64,000 bases of DNA from Sphingomonas faeni (GCF_030817315.1 NZ_JAUSZF010000001.1:2216501-2280500), one strand, 5' to 3'. Shown: positions 52,006-59,743, counted from the first letter of the stretch. Made by a program: numbers and translations. The notes: generated from the sequence alone by a model not told the origin.

Positions 52006-52266
52006 TCAGGCCTCTTCTTCGAACGTCACCGCCACGTCGGCGTTGGCGGACAGGCGGACCTTGCCGTCCTCGATATCCGCAACCAGCCCGAGCGAGATGA
52101 AGTGATGATGCCCTTCATGGCGGCCCTTGCCCTCGACGACCTGCGGGCCCGAGTCCTTCTTGGTCAGCTTGATGCGGTTGCCTTCGACCTTGTCGACAGT
52201 GCCGACATGGACGCCGTCCGCGCCGATGACTTCGGCATGTTCCTGGATCTGGGTTGCATCGACCAT
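52006..52266 (-). CDS. DUF2171 family protein
   Basis: An 86-residue protein starting MVDATQIQEHAEVIGADG. The pattern VIGADGVHVGTVDKVEGNRIKLTKKDSG followed by HHFISLGLVADIEDGKVRLSANADVA is the PRC-barrel-like DUF2171 fold, found widely in alphaproteobacteria and often stress-linked; no biochemical function is known. AGGAG lies seven bases before the ATG at 52266, and a clear terminator follows. It is transcribed against nrdA and separates nrdA from nrdB. Confidence 0.88.
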   Translation of the reverse strand: MVDATQIQEHAEVIGADGVHVGTVDKVEGNRIKLTKKDSGPQVVEGKGRHEGHHHFISLGLVADIEDGKVRLSANADVAVTFEEEA

Positions 52267-52337
52267 GGTCGTTCTCCTGTGGTGGGTTCCCCGATACGGG
52301 GCTCGGCATCTCAACGCATGTCATGCGAGTTCGCCGC

Positions 52338-52538
52338 ATGACATATGGTTCAGCTATCATGTTCGTGGTCGCGGGCGTGCTCGGAATCGTCGGCACCGCG
52401 ATGCTGCTCCGTCTGCGCAGCCCGAGCGTCACCGAGCAACAGACCTACGCGTTCCGCATGATCGGCATCATGCTCACCTCGGGCGCGATCGTCCTCGCCA
52501 TGTCCGCCGCCGCGATGTGGCAGTGGAGCACCGAATGA
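52338..52538 (+). CDS. small two-helix membrane protein
   Basis: A 66-residue protein, MTYGSAIMFVVAGVLGIVG... with two predicted membrane helices (IMFVVAGVLGIVGTAMLL and MLTSGAIVLAMSAAAMW) joined by a polar loop. It lies just upstream of nrdB on the same strand, and the start is uncertain (ATG 52323 and 52359 are also in frame). No family recognised; could be co-transcribed with nrdB. Confidence 0.55.
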   Translation: MTYGSAIMFVVAGVLGIVGTAMLLRLRSPSVTEQQTYAFRMIGIMLTSGAIVLAMSAAAMWQWSTE

Positions 52539-52600
52539 CGCCGCCCTCCTGATTTCCCCAGTTTTCCGATATAAAACCCATTCCCCGAAAGGCTTACCCC

Positions 52601-53653
52601 ATGTCCCTCCTTCACGCCTCCAAGCAGTACAAGCCGTTCGAATACCCCTGGGCGTTCGAGTTCTGGAAGCGCCAGCAGCAGCTCCACTGGCTTCCCGAGG
52701 AAGTGCCCCTGGGTGAGGATTGCCGCGATTGGGCGCAGAAGCTCAGCGATCACGAGCGCAACCTGCTCACGCAGATCTTCCGCTTCTTCACGCAGGCCGA
52801 CGTCGAGGTGCAGGATTGCTACCACGAAAAGTACGGCCGCGTGTTCAAGCCGACCGAGATCAAGATGATGCTGACCTCGTTCAGCAACATGGAGACGGTC
52901 CACATCGCCGCCTACAGCCATCTGCTCGACACCATCGGCATGCCCGAGAGCGAGTACGGCGCCTTCCTCGAATATGCCGAGATGAAGGAAAAGCATGATT
53001 ACATGCAGAAGTTCACCGTCGACAACGACGAGGACATCGCCCGCACGCTCGCCATGTTCGGCGGCTTCACCGAGGGCGTCCAGCTGTTCGCCTCGTTCGC
53101 GATGCTGATGAACTTCCCGCGCTTCAACAAGATGAAGGGCATGGGCCAGATCGTCACCTGGTCGATCCGCGACGAAAGCCTCCACTGCGAGGGCATCATC
53201 AAGATGTTCCACACCTTCTGTCAGGAGCGCCAGTGCCTGACCAAGGCGGTCAAGGACGACATCGCCGACGTCTGCCAGACGACGATCCGCCTCGAGGACA
53301 ATTTCATCGACCTCGCCTTCGAGATGGGCCCGGTCAACGGCATGACCCCCAAGGAAATCAAGAAGTACATCCGCTTCATCGCCGACTGGCGCATGACCCA
53401 ACTCGGCCTGAAGCCGATCTACATGATCGACGAGCACCCGCTGCCCTGGCTCGCCCCGATGCTCAACGGCGTCGAGCACGCCAACTTCTTCGAACAGCGC
53501 GCAACGGAGTATTCGAAGGCCGCAACCAAGGGCCAGTGGAACGACGTCTGGGACTCGTTCGACAAGCGCCAGACCGCGAAGAAGGGGCCTGCTGCGAACG
53601 TGGACTTGAGCGAGGTCCGGGACATGTTCAGCGATTCGGTCGCGGCTGAGTGA
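52601..53653 (+). CDS. nrdB: class Ia ribonucleoside-diphosphate reductase, beta subunit
   Basis: Radical-generating subunit of 350 residues. Diiron ligands are visible with correct spacing: Asp67 (FTQADVEV), Glu98 and His101 (NMETVHIAAY), Glu158 (FTEGVQLF), Glu192 and His195 (IRDESLHCEG). Tyr105, four residues after His101, is the tyrosyl-radical position, so this is the classical Ia/Tyr type. There is no N-terminal ATP-cone. AAAGG precedes the ATG. The stop codon at 53651-53653 is overlapped by the start of the low-GC nuclease-like gene. Confidence 0.95.
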   Translation: MSLLHASKQYKPFEYPWAFEFWKRQQQLHWLPEEVPLGEDCRDWAQKLSDHERNLLTQIFRFFTQADVEVQDCYHEKYGRVFKPTEIKMMLTSFSNMETVHIAAYSHLLDTIGMPESEYGAFLEYAEMKEKHDYMQKFTVDNDEDIARTLAMFGGFTEGVQLFASFAMLMNFPRFNKMKGMGQIVTWSIRDESLHCEGIIKMFHTFCQERQCLTKAVKDDIADVCQTTIRLEDNFIDLAFEMGPVNGMTPKEIKKYIRFIADWRMTQLGLKPIYMIDEHPLPWLAPMLNGVEHANFFEQRATEYSKAATKGQWNDVWDSFDKRQTAKKGPAANVDLSEVRDMFSDSVAAE

Positions 53654-55116
53654 AGAAAAGCAGCGTTAAACCGCATTTATTTAGTCGTCATTTTAATGTC
53701 CCACCGGCATTAATGACGAAGGCTGGGGTTTTTGACCCCAGCCTAAATGTAGATACGCTGCTTTTCCCAGATCCCATGCTGCTTGAGACGAGCAGCCACC
53801 CCGAAATGCAACACGCGAAAGTCATATTCGACGAACACTTCGAAAAAGTTCGGCGCCTACTTCTGCATAGCAACGGTGATAAAGCCCACATTGCATGGAG
53901 GTCCGCTTACAGGATGCTCTTATTTCCGGAGATTCCCGGAACCTGCTTGGGATATGGCGCCAACTCAATATCGGGATCAGGAGCTGGTCCCAAAATGACC
54001 AACCAGATAATGATTACCGGCCACCAGATTGCCAAGCTCGGCATCGACGATCCTGATCTGTTCATGGCCATGGGCTTGTTTGAAGAAGACTTCGGCCCTG
54101 ATCTGATTGGCGACATGTTCACCAACGTATGCTTCAAAAATATAATAGCATTTAATCAGAGGGTATACGGAGAGCTTTCCGTCGCCACGAAATCCTACTC
54201 CATTACGCTTAAAAGCGGCGCAGCGTTCTCAGCATCATTTGCACAAAACCCGACCGCGAACGGCCATGACGTTCCAATCATACTTCTGCCGCTCGACATT
54301 CTACGAGCGCTACCAGTAGCAATCGATTGGCGTGGCGTTCAGGCAGTTAGCGAAGAAAACAAAGCGTTCCGCGATAGCCTGAATGGTTCAGTAGCCTCGC
54401 TATGGTCTCGGAAGAGCTTAGAAAGCAAGGGCCAATTAAAGACTTGGGCGTTGTCTAGTTCAGGTTCTTTTGCGGATCTGCTAGATCTGATCCACGGCAT
54501 GGACGGAAAAGCTTACGACTTTGCTGGCGATAAACTTGGCGAATTGGTGTGGAGAGATCTGTACGATCGGGTGATCCGAGACTACCCCTTTTCTATTGCA
54601 AGGCCTAAAAAGCTAGATCACAATTCAGCACTGGACGTTGTTGATAAGATTATAGAACAGTTCCGCCATTTAGTTGAAGATCGAGATCTGTGGAAAGATT
54701 TATACACAGACGATGGCACGCCTCGCTTAGAGAAGGCGGCTCAAAGACTGTTTTATATGGTTGCACTGTCATATTGCGAGGCAAATAATCTGGACATCAC
54801 GCCAGAGGCGGAAACAGGCAGGGGCCCTGTTGATTTTAAGTTTTCCAACTCACTAGATGGCCGTATTTTAGTTGAAATCAAACTTTCAAAAAACGGTCAA
54901 TTAGTTACCGGATATACAAAACAGTTAGATATTTATAATGCGGCAGAGAAGTCCTTCGACAGCCGCTATCTCGTAATAAACGTCGGCTCGATGGGCAAAA
55001 AGATGCAAAGTCTAACTGCGGCTAGAGACAAGCAAATAGCTGCAACAGGAAATGCGCCAAAAGTTATCGAGATTAACGGCGCTCCAAGACTTTCGGCAAG
55101 TAAGGTGAAAAGTTAG
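53650..55116 (+). CDS. PD-(D/E)XK nuclease-like protein, low-GC acquired gene
   Basis: A 488-residue protein of a family I cannot name. Residues ~1-330 form a conserved-looking domain (RHFNVPPALMTKAGVFDPSL, LFPEIPGTCLGYG, MTNQIMITGHQIAKLGIDDPDLF, VPIILLPLDILRALPVAIDW). Residues ~385-445 carry a PD-(D/E)XK nuclease core: PEAETGRGPVDFKF with Asp395, ILVEIKLSK with Glu409/Lys411, then KQLDIY (QxxxY, Gln425/Tyr429) as in RecB/Cas4-type nucleases. Base use is unlike the neighbours: lines 54121 and 54901 are 22/60 G+C, against about 37/60 in nrdB. GTG 53650 overlaps the nrdB stop; no good ribosome-binding site is present, so it may rely on nrdB translation. Defence against foreign DNA is a reasonable guess. 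Confidence 0.75.
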   Translation: MKKSSVKPHLFSRHFNVPPALMTKAGVFDPSLNVDTLLFPDPMLLETSSHPEMQHAKVIFDEHFEKVRRLLLHSNGDKAHIAWRSAYRMLLFPEIPGTCLGYGANSISGSGAGPKMTNQIMITGHQIAKLGIDDPDLFMAMGLFEEDFGPDLIGDMFTNVCFKNIIAFNQRVYGELSVATKSYSITLKSGAAFSASFAQNPTANGHDVPIILLPLDILRALPVAIDWRGVQAVSEENKAFRDSLNGSVASLWSRKSLESKGQLKTWALSSSGSFADLLDLIHGMDGKAYDFAGDKLGELVWRDLYDRVIRDYPFSIARPKKLDHNSALDVVDKIIEQFRHLVEDRDLWKDLYTDDGTPRLEKAAQRLFYMVALSYCEANNLDITPEAETGRGPVDFKFSNSLDGRILVEIKLSKNGQLVTGYTKQLDIYNAAEKSFDSRYLVINVGSMGKKMQSLTAARDKQIAATGNAPKVIEINGAPRLSASKVKS

Positions 55117-55289
55117 CTTGCAACCCGCGGTCGGGGTAAAGGTCCGGTCGAACCCCACGACGATAGCCAGCGTTTGACCGCGTCGTGATTGATCAACCGA
55201 CCGTTGCGCATGGCCATGTCAGCCCGCGCATCGGCCTCGGCCTCCGCAGCGGGATCGCTCGTATCGAACAGGGCATCCTCGCGGGCCAT
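55113..55289 (-). CDS. orphan antitoxin-like protein
   Basis: A 58-residue acidic protein, MAREDALFDTSDPAAEAEADARADMAMRNGR then LINHDAVKRWLSSWG...PLPRPRVAS. The Ala/Asp/Glu-rich helix followed by GRxxxHDAVKRWLxSWG resembles antitoxins of RelE/ParE-type modules in alphaproteobacteria. No toxin frame follows; instead the last bases overlap the end of the convergent nuclease-like gene (stop codons interlock at 55113-55116). The start is uncertain, with ATG 55289 or GTG 55301 possible and neither having a strong ribosome-binding site. Confidence 0.5.
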   Translation of the reverse strand: MAREDALFDTSDPAAEAEADARADMAMRNGRLINHDAVKRWLSSWGSTGPLPRPRVAS

Positions 55290-55341
55290 CGTTGAGGGAT
55301 ACACCTCGATGGCGATCACGACCAGCGACAACTCATGCCCG

Positions 55342-56160
55342 CTAACACCAAGGCGAGCGCTTGCCCCCGCCATATTTCCGCGCGAGGCCCTGCCTGACCA
55401 GCACTGCGCCCAATGACACCCCGCCCCTCTCGACGATGCGGAGTTTCCGACCGTAGCGATCGACGTCACGCTTGATCGGGACCAGCTTGAACGGACCGGC
55501 GTTCAGCATCCCTTGCATCTTCACCGTCGCCGCCCGCCCCAGCCGCGCCTCGCGCGCGCAGCGAGGCGGGTGGGTTTCCGGGGTGTCGATGTCGGCGATG
55601 CGGATCTTGGTGCCGGCCATCCAGAAGGTGTCGCCATCGACCATGCAGTTAATCCGCTTGGCACGACCGCAGATCGTGAAGCGCGCCGAAACCGACTTGC
55701 CACCCGATAGCGCGGATGCGGCGGCAGCGGCGGTGGACGCCGCGCTGGCAACACCCGCTGCGGTGGCCAAGGTCCCTGTGGTGACCCCGCTCGTGGCGGC
55801 ACCGCCATTCCTCGCAGTTCCGGCGGCGGCCGCATCGGACGCCGCCCCCGCCTTGGCCACGTCTCCACCCCAACCCCAGCCACCCGGCACGCGCAGATGC
55901 CCGGCGGGCCAGGCGATGCCGAACCCGGTCGGCCATTCGACTTTCAACCCCGGCGGCAGCAACGGGGACCAGTCGATCTGGCGGATCACCGGAAACATCA
56001 ACCCGAGCAGCACGCCGTAGAACACCAGGCGGAGTTGCAGCAGGACTCCCGGCTTAGCGCCGCGCCCGGCACCCGCGCGTCCGGCACTCCCGCGCCCACG
56101 CGTGGCGCCAGCGCGATTGCCGCCCAGCAACCGCATGAAATCAAACACATACTCCATCAT
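55342..56160 (-). CDS. membrane-anchored thermonuclease (SNase) homologue
   Basis: A 272-residue protein. A basic N-terminus (RGRGSAGRAGAGRG) is followed by one membrane helix (~40-60, LLQLRLVFYGVLLGLMFPVI), then a long Ala/Gly-rich linker (100-155). The C-terminal staphylococcal-nuclease domain has CMVDGDTFWM (Asp175/177), KIRIADIDTPETHPP (Arg187, Asp192, Glu195) and DRYGRKL (Arg238), matching the catalytic set, though the first spacing is a few residues shorter than in the S. aureus enzyme. The positive-inside pattern suggests the nuclease domain faces the periplasm. Four Cys (164, 172, 201, 272) could form disulfides. ATG 56160 has no clear ribosome-binding site; a (CG)n run lies just upstream. 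Confidence 0.85.
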   Translation of the reverse strand: MMEYVFDFMRLLGGNRAGATRGRGSAGRAGAGRGAKPGVLLQLRLVFYGVLLGLMFPVIRQIDWSPLLPPGLKVEWPTGFGIAWPAGHLRVPGGWGWGGDVAKAGAASDAAAAGTARNGGAATSGVTTGTLATAAGVASAASTAAAAASALSGGKSVSARFTICGRAKRINCMVDGDTFWMAGTKIRIADIDTPETHPPRCAREARLGRAATVKMQGMLNAGPFKLVPIKRDVDRYGRKLRIVERGGVSLGAVLVRQGLARKYGGGKRSPWC

Positions 56161-56172
56161 CGCCCGCGCCTA

Positions 56173-56188
56173 CGCGCGCGCGCGCGCG
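56173..56188. repeat. (CG)n dinucleotide run
   Basis: Alternating CGCGCGCG directly upstream of the SNase start codon, about 14 bases from the ATG. It is a slippage-prone and Z-DNA-capable tract. Confidence 0.8.
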
Positions 56189-56420
56189 GAAGTCACCTCA
56201 CCGCAACCCCGACTTGCGGCGAGCGGAGTCGGAAACGAGGCGAACGCATCGTGAACATCGCACCTGTCCCGTCTCGGAGGAATCGGACCGGCAATGCACC
56301 CGTCCCGCAAACGCGCCAGTTTTCGCTGTCCTACACGGGGCCGCCATGCCCAGTTCGACGCGTGCCAGCCCTCACCCCACCCCAGCGCGACGAGCACACA
56401 CCCCCGCGATCCTACCGGCC

Positions 56421-56890
56421 TGCGCCCTCCCGCGATCATCGTGCGAGCGTCTATACTTCCTATACTTCACTCCCGACGCCCGCAGCCGCCGGACGCACGA
56501 AGCGCGGGAAAGTGCTGCCACTCCCCGCCCTTTCGGACGCCCTGCGCCCTCTCGCGATCACCACGCCAGCGTCTATACTTCCTATACTTCACTCACCAAC
56601 CCACTGGAAACGCCAGACACACGAAGGGCGGAAAGTGCTGCCACCCCCCGGCCTTCGTGCGCGCTACGAGCCCTCCCGCGATCACCACGCGAGCGTCTAT
56701 ACTTCCTATACTTCACTCGCCGACGCCCGCAGCCGCCGGACGCACAAAGGGCGGGAAAGTGCTGCCACCCCCCGCCCTTCGTGCGCCCTGCGCCCCCTCC
56801 CGCGATCATCACGCCAGCGTCTATACTTCCTATACTTCACTCACCAACCCACTGGAAACGCTAGACACACGAAGGGCGGGAAATGGCCCT
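56421..56890. repeat. four-unit tandem array, ~124-base period, two alternating inserts
   Basis: Units begin at 56431, 56553, 56677 and 56801 (spacing 122, 124, 124). Each has CGCGATCA, then GTCTATACTTCCTATACTTC (itself a 9-base direct repeat), a 26-28-base insert, then a hairpin of GCACGAAGGGCGGG and CCCGCCCTTCGTGC around an AAAGTGCTGCCAC loop. Inserts alternate: units 1 and 3 carry CCGACGCCCGCAGCCGCC, units 2 and 4 ACCAACCCACTGGAAACG. The array is thus two copies of a ~247-base double unit. The fourth unit is truncated at its hairpin. Confidence 0.92.
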
Positions 56891-56945
56891 AGCCACTCCC
56901 CGCCCCCGTTACGCGTCCAGCTTGAACCTCTTGCGAGGCACAGGC

Positions 56946-57611
56946 TTAGAAGTGCGTGATGATGCCGAGCATCGGACGGAAGCTCTGCGCGTCGCCGAAA
57001 GTGTTGACCTCGGCGCGGATGCGGAAGCCTGCGTTGCCGGTGATGCCCTTCAGGCCGATGCTCTGCGGACCGACTTCTGCGCCGATGCCGTAGGTGATCG
57101 CGCTGTAGTCACGGTTGGTGTTGCCACCGTTGGTCGACCGTGCCGAGAACTTGTCGAAGTTGACCCACTGGTAGCCGACCTTGCCGTAGATCAGGCCGCT
57201 GTCGCCAGCGCGGAAGCCGAAACGGCCTGCTGCGCCGTATTCCCAGTCGATGTTGCCTTCGATGCCCTTGATCACGTTGCCTTCTGCGCCGACGAAGACC
57301 GGGCCAAGCGGCACGTTCACGCCGAGCACGCCCTGGACCAGCGAGCCCGATGGCTTGTAGCCGCGACGGGTCGAACCGTCAGCGTTCAGCGCCTGCGGGA
57401 TGCCGTGGCCGCGCTCGTTGTCGAACTGCTCCCAGCCGCCCATCACGCCGAAGTACGGCTCGATGCCGAATGCCTTCGAGCCGTCGGGAGCTGCTGCTTC
57501 GCCGGGCTGTGCGCTGTTGTCGACGGGTGCCGGTGCCGACATGTCCTGCGCGAAGGCGGGAACTGCGACCGTTGCGGCGGCGAGGGCGATTGCCAGGGAA
57601 AGCTTACGCAT
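56946..57611 (-). CDS. opacity/OmpA-like outer membrane beta-barrel protein
   Basis: A 221-residue outer membrane protein. Signal peptide MRKLSLAIALAAATVAVPAFA with AQ cleavage, then a short Ala/Pro linker and an eight-stranded-barrel-like sequence (PYFGVMGGWEQFDN, GVLGVNVPLGPVFVGAEGN, YGAAGRFGFRAGDSGLIYGKVGYQWVNFD, ITYGIGAEVGP) ending in LGIITHF with the terminal Phe. The pattern is that of the porin/opacity family widespread in sphingomonads. AAGG lies before ATG 57611. Function unknown beyond a structural or adhesive role. Confidence 0.85.
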   Translation of the reverse strand: MRKLSLAIALAAATVAVPAFAQDMSAPAPVDNSAQPGEAAAPDGSKAFGIEPYFGVMGGWEQFDNERGHGIPQALNADGSTRRGYKPSGSLVQGVLGVNVPLGPVFVGAEGNVIKGIEGNIDWEYGAAGRFGFRAGDSGLIYGKVGYQWVNFDKFSARSTNGGNTNRDYSAITYGIGAEVGPQSIGLKGITGNAGFRIRAEVNTFGDAQSFRPMLGIITHF

Positions 57612-58059
57612 GAGTTTGACCTTATACCGTGTGTTGCGTGGATCCCCGACTGCACGGTGCGTCGGTTGGTCCAGGCAAGTCGAAACAGGCCGGCGGGCAC
57701 ATGGTTGCACAAAAAATGTCACATTCGGGGAACTGTTCGGCTGTGTTGCGTTACAGCAACGGTTCCTGTCATTTACATGAACGAAGCATGGCAGCGCTGG
57801 GGCAGACTAGGCAGGAATACAGCGGAAAAGCGGCAAAAAGCAGTTCGCTCGGATTTGGGAGCCATCTGCTTAGATGCTGGTGATCTGCTGTGTGCGGTGC
57901 AGCATGAATGGAGTTTTCCCGCCTTTTCCGCAGCCGCCGGGCGGCTCGGTTCCGGGCAGCGGAGATCCTGTGGGCGACCTACGAAGAGCCCTGTAACGCA
58001 CCGTCGGGAAACGTGCAGGCTAGGAGCGACGCGCCCATCACGGGCGCGTCGCGGATCGT
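57612..58059. other. gene-free gap
   Basis: About 450 bases containing the leader of the barrel-protein gene on the left and a hairpin near the right end. Its middle is less GC-rich (for example AAAAAATGTCACATTCGG near 57710). I see no supportable gene, tRNA or repeat in it. Confidence 0.6.
58027..58051 (-). terminator. hairpin after the acidic-protein gene
   Basis: CGACGCGCCC and GGGCGCGTCG form a perfect 10-base stem around ATCAC, nine bases after the stop of the acidic protein. No T-run follows on the minus strand, so it is a probable but non-classical terminator. Confidence 0.55.
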
Positions 58060-58404
58060 TCAGGGCTTCAGCGCGACGTCGTCGGCGTCCTTCAGGTCTT
58101 CGTCGTCGTCGATGGTGTCGTCGTCGAGTTCGTCCTGGACGTCGTCCTCGTCCATGTCGGCTTCGTCCATCGTGACCGACGAATCCGTCTCGCCGACTTC
58201 TTCGGAGTCCATCCCGGTCTCGTCGATCGACTCGTCGTCGGTGTCGTCTTCGCCCAGGTCGGGTTCGAGGTCGGTCAGGATGATGCCGTCGCTCGGCCCG
58301 TTGCGCGTGGCCTCGAGGATCTCGGCGCGTTGGCTCTCGTCATAGCCTTCTTCGTCATAGCCGTCGTCGCCCGAACCGGCACTCGGCACCTGATGTCCGC
58401 CCAT
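58060..58404 (-). CDS. acidic low-complexity protein, hypothetical
   Basis: A 114-residue, extremely acidic protein beginning MGGHQVPSAGSGDDG. More than a third of residues are Asp or Glu, with runs such as EDDTDDESIDE and DEDDVQDELDDDTIDDDEDL; lysine and arginine are nearly absent. A small ordinary segment (RAEILEATRNGPSDGIILTDLEPDLG) lies in the first half. It is probably disordered; possible roles are metal or cation buffering or a decoy for basic partners, but none can be shown. GAGGGAG lies seven bases before ATG 58404. Confidence 0.7.
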   Translation of the reverse strand: MGGHQVPSAGSGDDGYDEEGYDESQRAEILEATRNGPSDGIILTDLEPDLGEDDTDDESIDETGMDSEEVGETDSSVTMDEADMDEDDVQDELDDDTIDDDEDLKDADDVALKP

Positions 58405-58483
58405 GGTCACACTCCCTCGTTCCAGGACGCCCGCACGTTGCGGGCCTACCGGATGCGAACGGTGGACGTGCGCGGTGGTTCCT

Positions 58484-59743
58484 TCAAGCGCGCGTGGGTG
58501 CGGGTGACGCCGGCCGGAACAGGCGACCCCGCTCGGTGACCAGGATGGAAACGAGCGCGGCGAGCCCCGCGATCAGGAACCCGCCGACCAGCGGCACGGT
58601 GGTGCCGTCGAACGCCTGCCCGATCAGCGCGCCGAACACTGCGCCGACGGTGACGCTCAGGAACCCCTGCACGCTCGACGCGGTGCCGGCGATCCGCCCC
58701 ATATTCTCCATCGCCATCGCCGAGAAGTTCGACGTCGCCAGCCCGAAACAGCCCAGCGTCAGCGCCTGGAAAACCGCGAAACTGACCAAAGTCTCGAAGC
58801 CTATCTCGATCGCGAACAAATGGACGAGCGAGACCAGGATCATCAGCGACAGAGCACCATGGCTGATCAGGCGGGTGCCCAGCCGCATCACGATCCGCGA
58901 GTTGAGGAGATTGCAGATTGCCATCGTCACCGACGTCGTCGCGAAGATCAGCGCGAGCAGCGACGGCTTGTGGAACACGTCCGCCATGATCTGCTGGATC
59001 GAATTGAGATAGCCGTACAACGATCCCAGCAACGCGGTCGAGGCGAGTGTATAGCCAAGCGAATTGCGGTCGCCGAGCGTCTGGCGCCAGTCGCCGAGGA
59101 TCCGCCCCGGTGTGATCGGCAGGACGTTCTCGGCCGCCAGCGTCTCCGGCATCCGCAGGTAGAACCAGATCAGCACGCCCAGTGTCAGCACCGCGACCGT
59201 CCAGAAGATCGCCCGCCAGTCGCCGAACTGCAGCACCGTCCATCCGAACGTCGGCGCGAGAATGGGAACGATCATGAACACCATGAACGCAATCGACATG
59301 ACCCGCGCCATAGCCCGCCCATGATAGCAATCACGGACCAAGGCGATCGTCGCGACCCGCGCCGCGGCAATGACCGCCCCGCCAAATGCCCGCGCGGCCA
59401 GCAGCAGCGTGAAGCTGCCCGCGGTCGCGCACGCGACGTTCGCGATGATGTACAGAACCAGCGACCACAACAGCACCGTCCGCCGCCCGAAACGATCCGC
59501 GAGTGGCCCATGGACGAGCTGCGCGACGCCGAAGCCGATCACGAACGCGGTCACCACGAACTGCCGACCGTTCTCCGACGCGACGCCAAGCGAGTCGCCG
59601 ATCGCCGGCAGCGCGGGGAGCATCGAATCGATACCGAGCGCAGTGAGCGACATCAGCGAGGCGACGAGCGCGACGAATTCGACGAAACCGATCGGCGCGC
59701 CACGCATCGCCAGCGCGTCGGATTGGGGATCCTGGGTCTGCAT
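58484..59743 (-). CDS. Bcr/CflA family drug-resistance MFS transporter
   Basis: A 419-residue twelve-helix major facilitator of the DHA1 Bcr/CflA group. Seen: LTALGIDSMLPALPAIGDSL in TM1, the motif A GPLADRFGRRTVLLWSL between TM2 and TM3, and LAARAFGGAVIAAARVATIALVRD, the helix-4 motif with the conserved Arg pair typical of proton antiporters. Likely exports small toxic compounds across the inner membrane using the proton gradient. Divergent from the lipoprotein gene; no adjacent regulator. Confidence 0.9.
   Translation of the reverse strand: MQTQDPQSDALAMRGAPIGFVEFVALVASLMSLTALGIDSMLPALPAIGDSLGVASENGRQFVVTAFVIGFGVAQLVHGPLADRFGRRTVLLWSLVLYIIANVACATAGSFTLLLAARAFGGAVIAAARVATIALVRDCYHGRAMARVMSIAFMVFMIVPILAPTFGWTVLQFGDWRAIFWTVAVLTLGVLIWFYLRMPETLAAENVLPITPGRILGDWRQTLGDRNSLGYTLASTALLGSLYGYLNSIQQIMADVFHKPSLLALIFATTSVTMAICNLLNSRIVMRLGTRLISHGALSLMILVSLVHLFAIEIGFETLVSFAVFQALTLGCFGLATSNFSAMAMENMGRIAGTASSVQGFLSVTVGAVFGALIGQAFDGTTVPLVGGFLIAGLAALVSILVTERGRLFRPASPAPTRA

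Larger units (their letters stand above)
56161..56945. other. gene-free region with ~124-base tandem array
   Basis: Nearly 800 bases without a supportable gene. Left part (56161-56420): a (CG)n run and ordinary GC-rich sequence that may hold the promoter of the SNase gene. Right part (56421-56890): the four-unit array listed separately. Open frames across the array only reflect its periodicity. Confidence 0.8.

Noticed and set aside
56451..56472. Resemblance of the TATACTTC motif (reverse strand GAAGTATAGGAAG) to a yeast FRT half-site
   Set aside because: Only about 12 bases match one arm; no inverted second arm with the 8-base core exists and no Flp-type recombinase is encoded.
56421..56890. 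Tandem array considered as a CRISPR
   Set aside because: Only four units, the repeats are far longer than CRISPR repeats, the inserts fall into two alternating types instead of being unique, and no cas gene is present.
57908..58345. Plus-strand Ser-rich frame opposite the acidic protein
   Set aside because: Serine runs are the antisense image of GAC/GAG codons; the minus-strand frame has the ribosome-binding site and hairpin.
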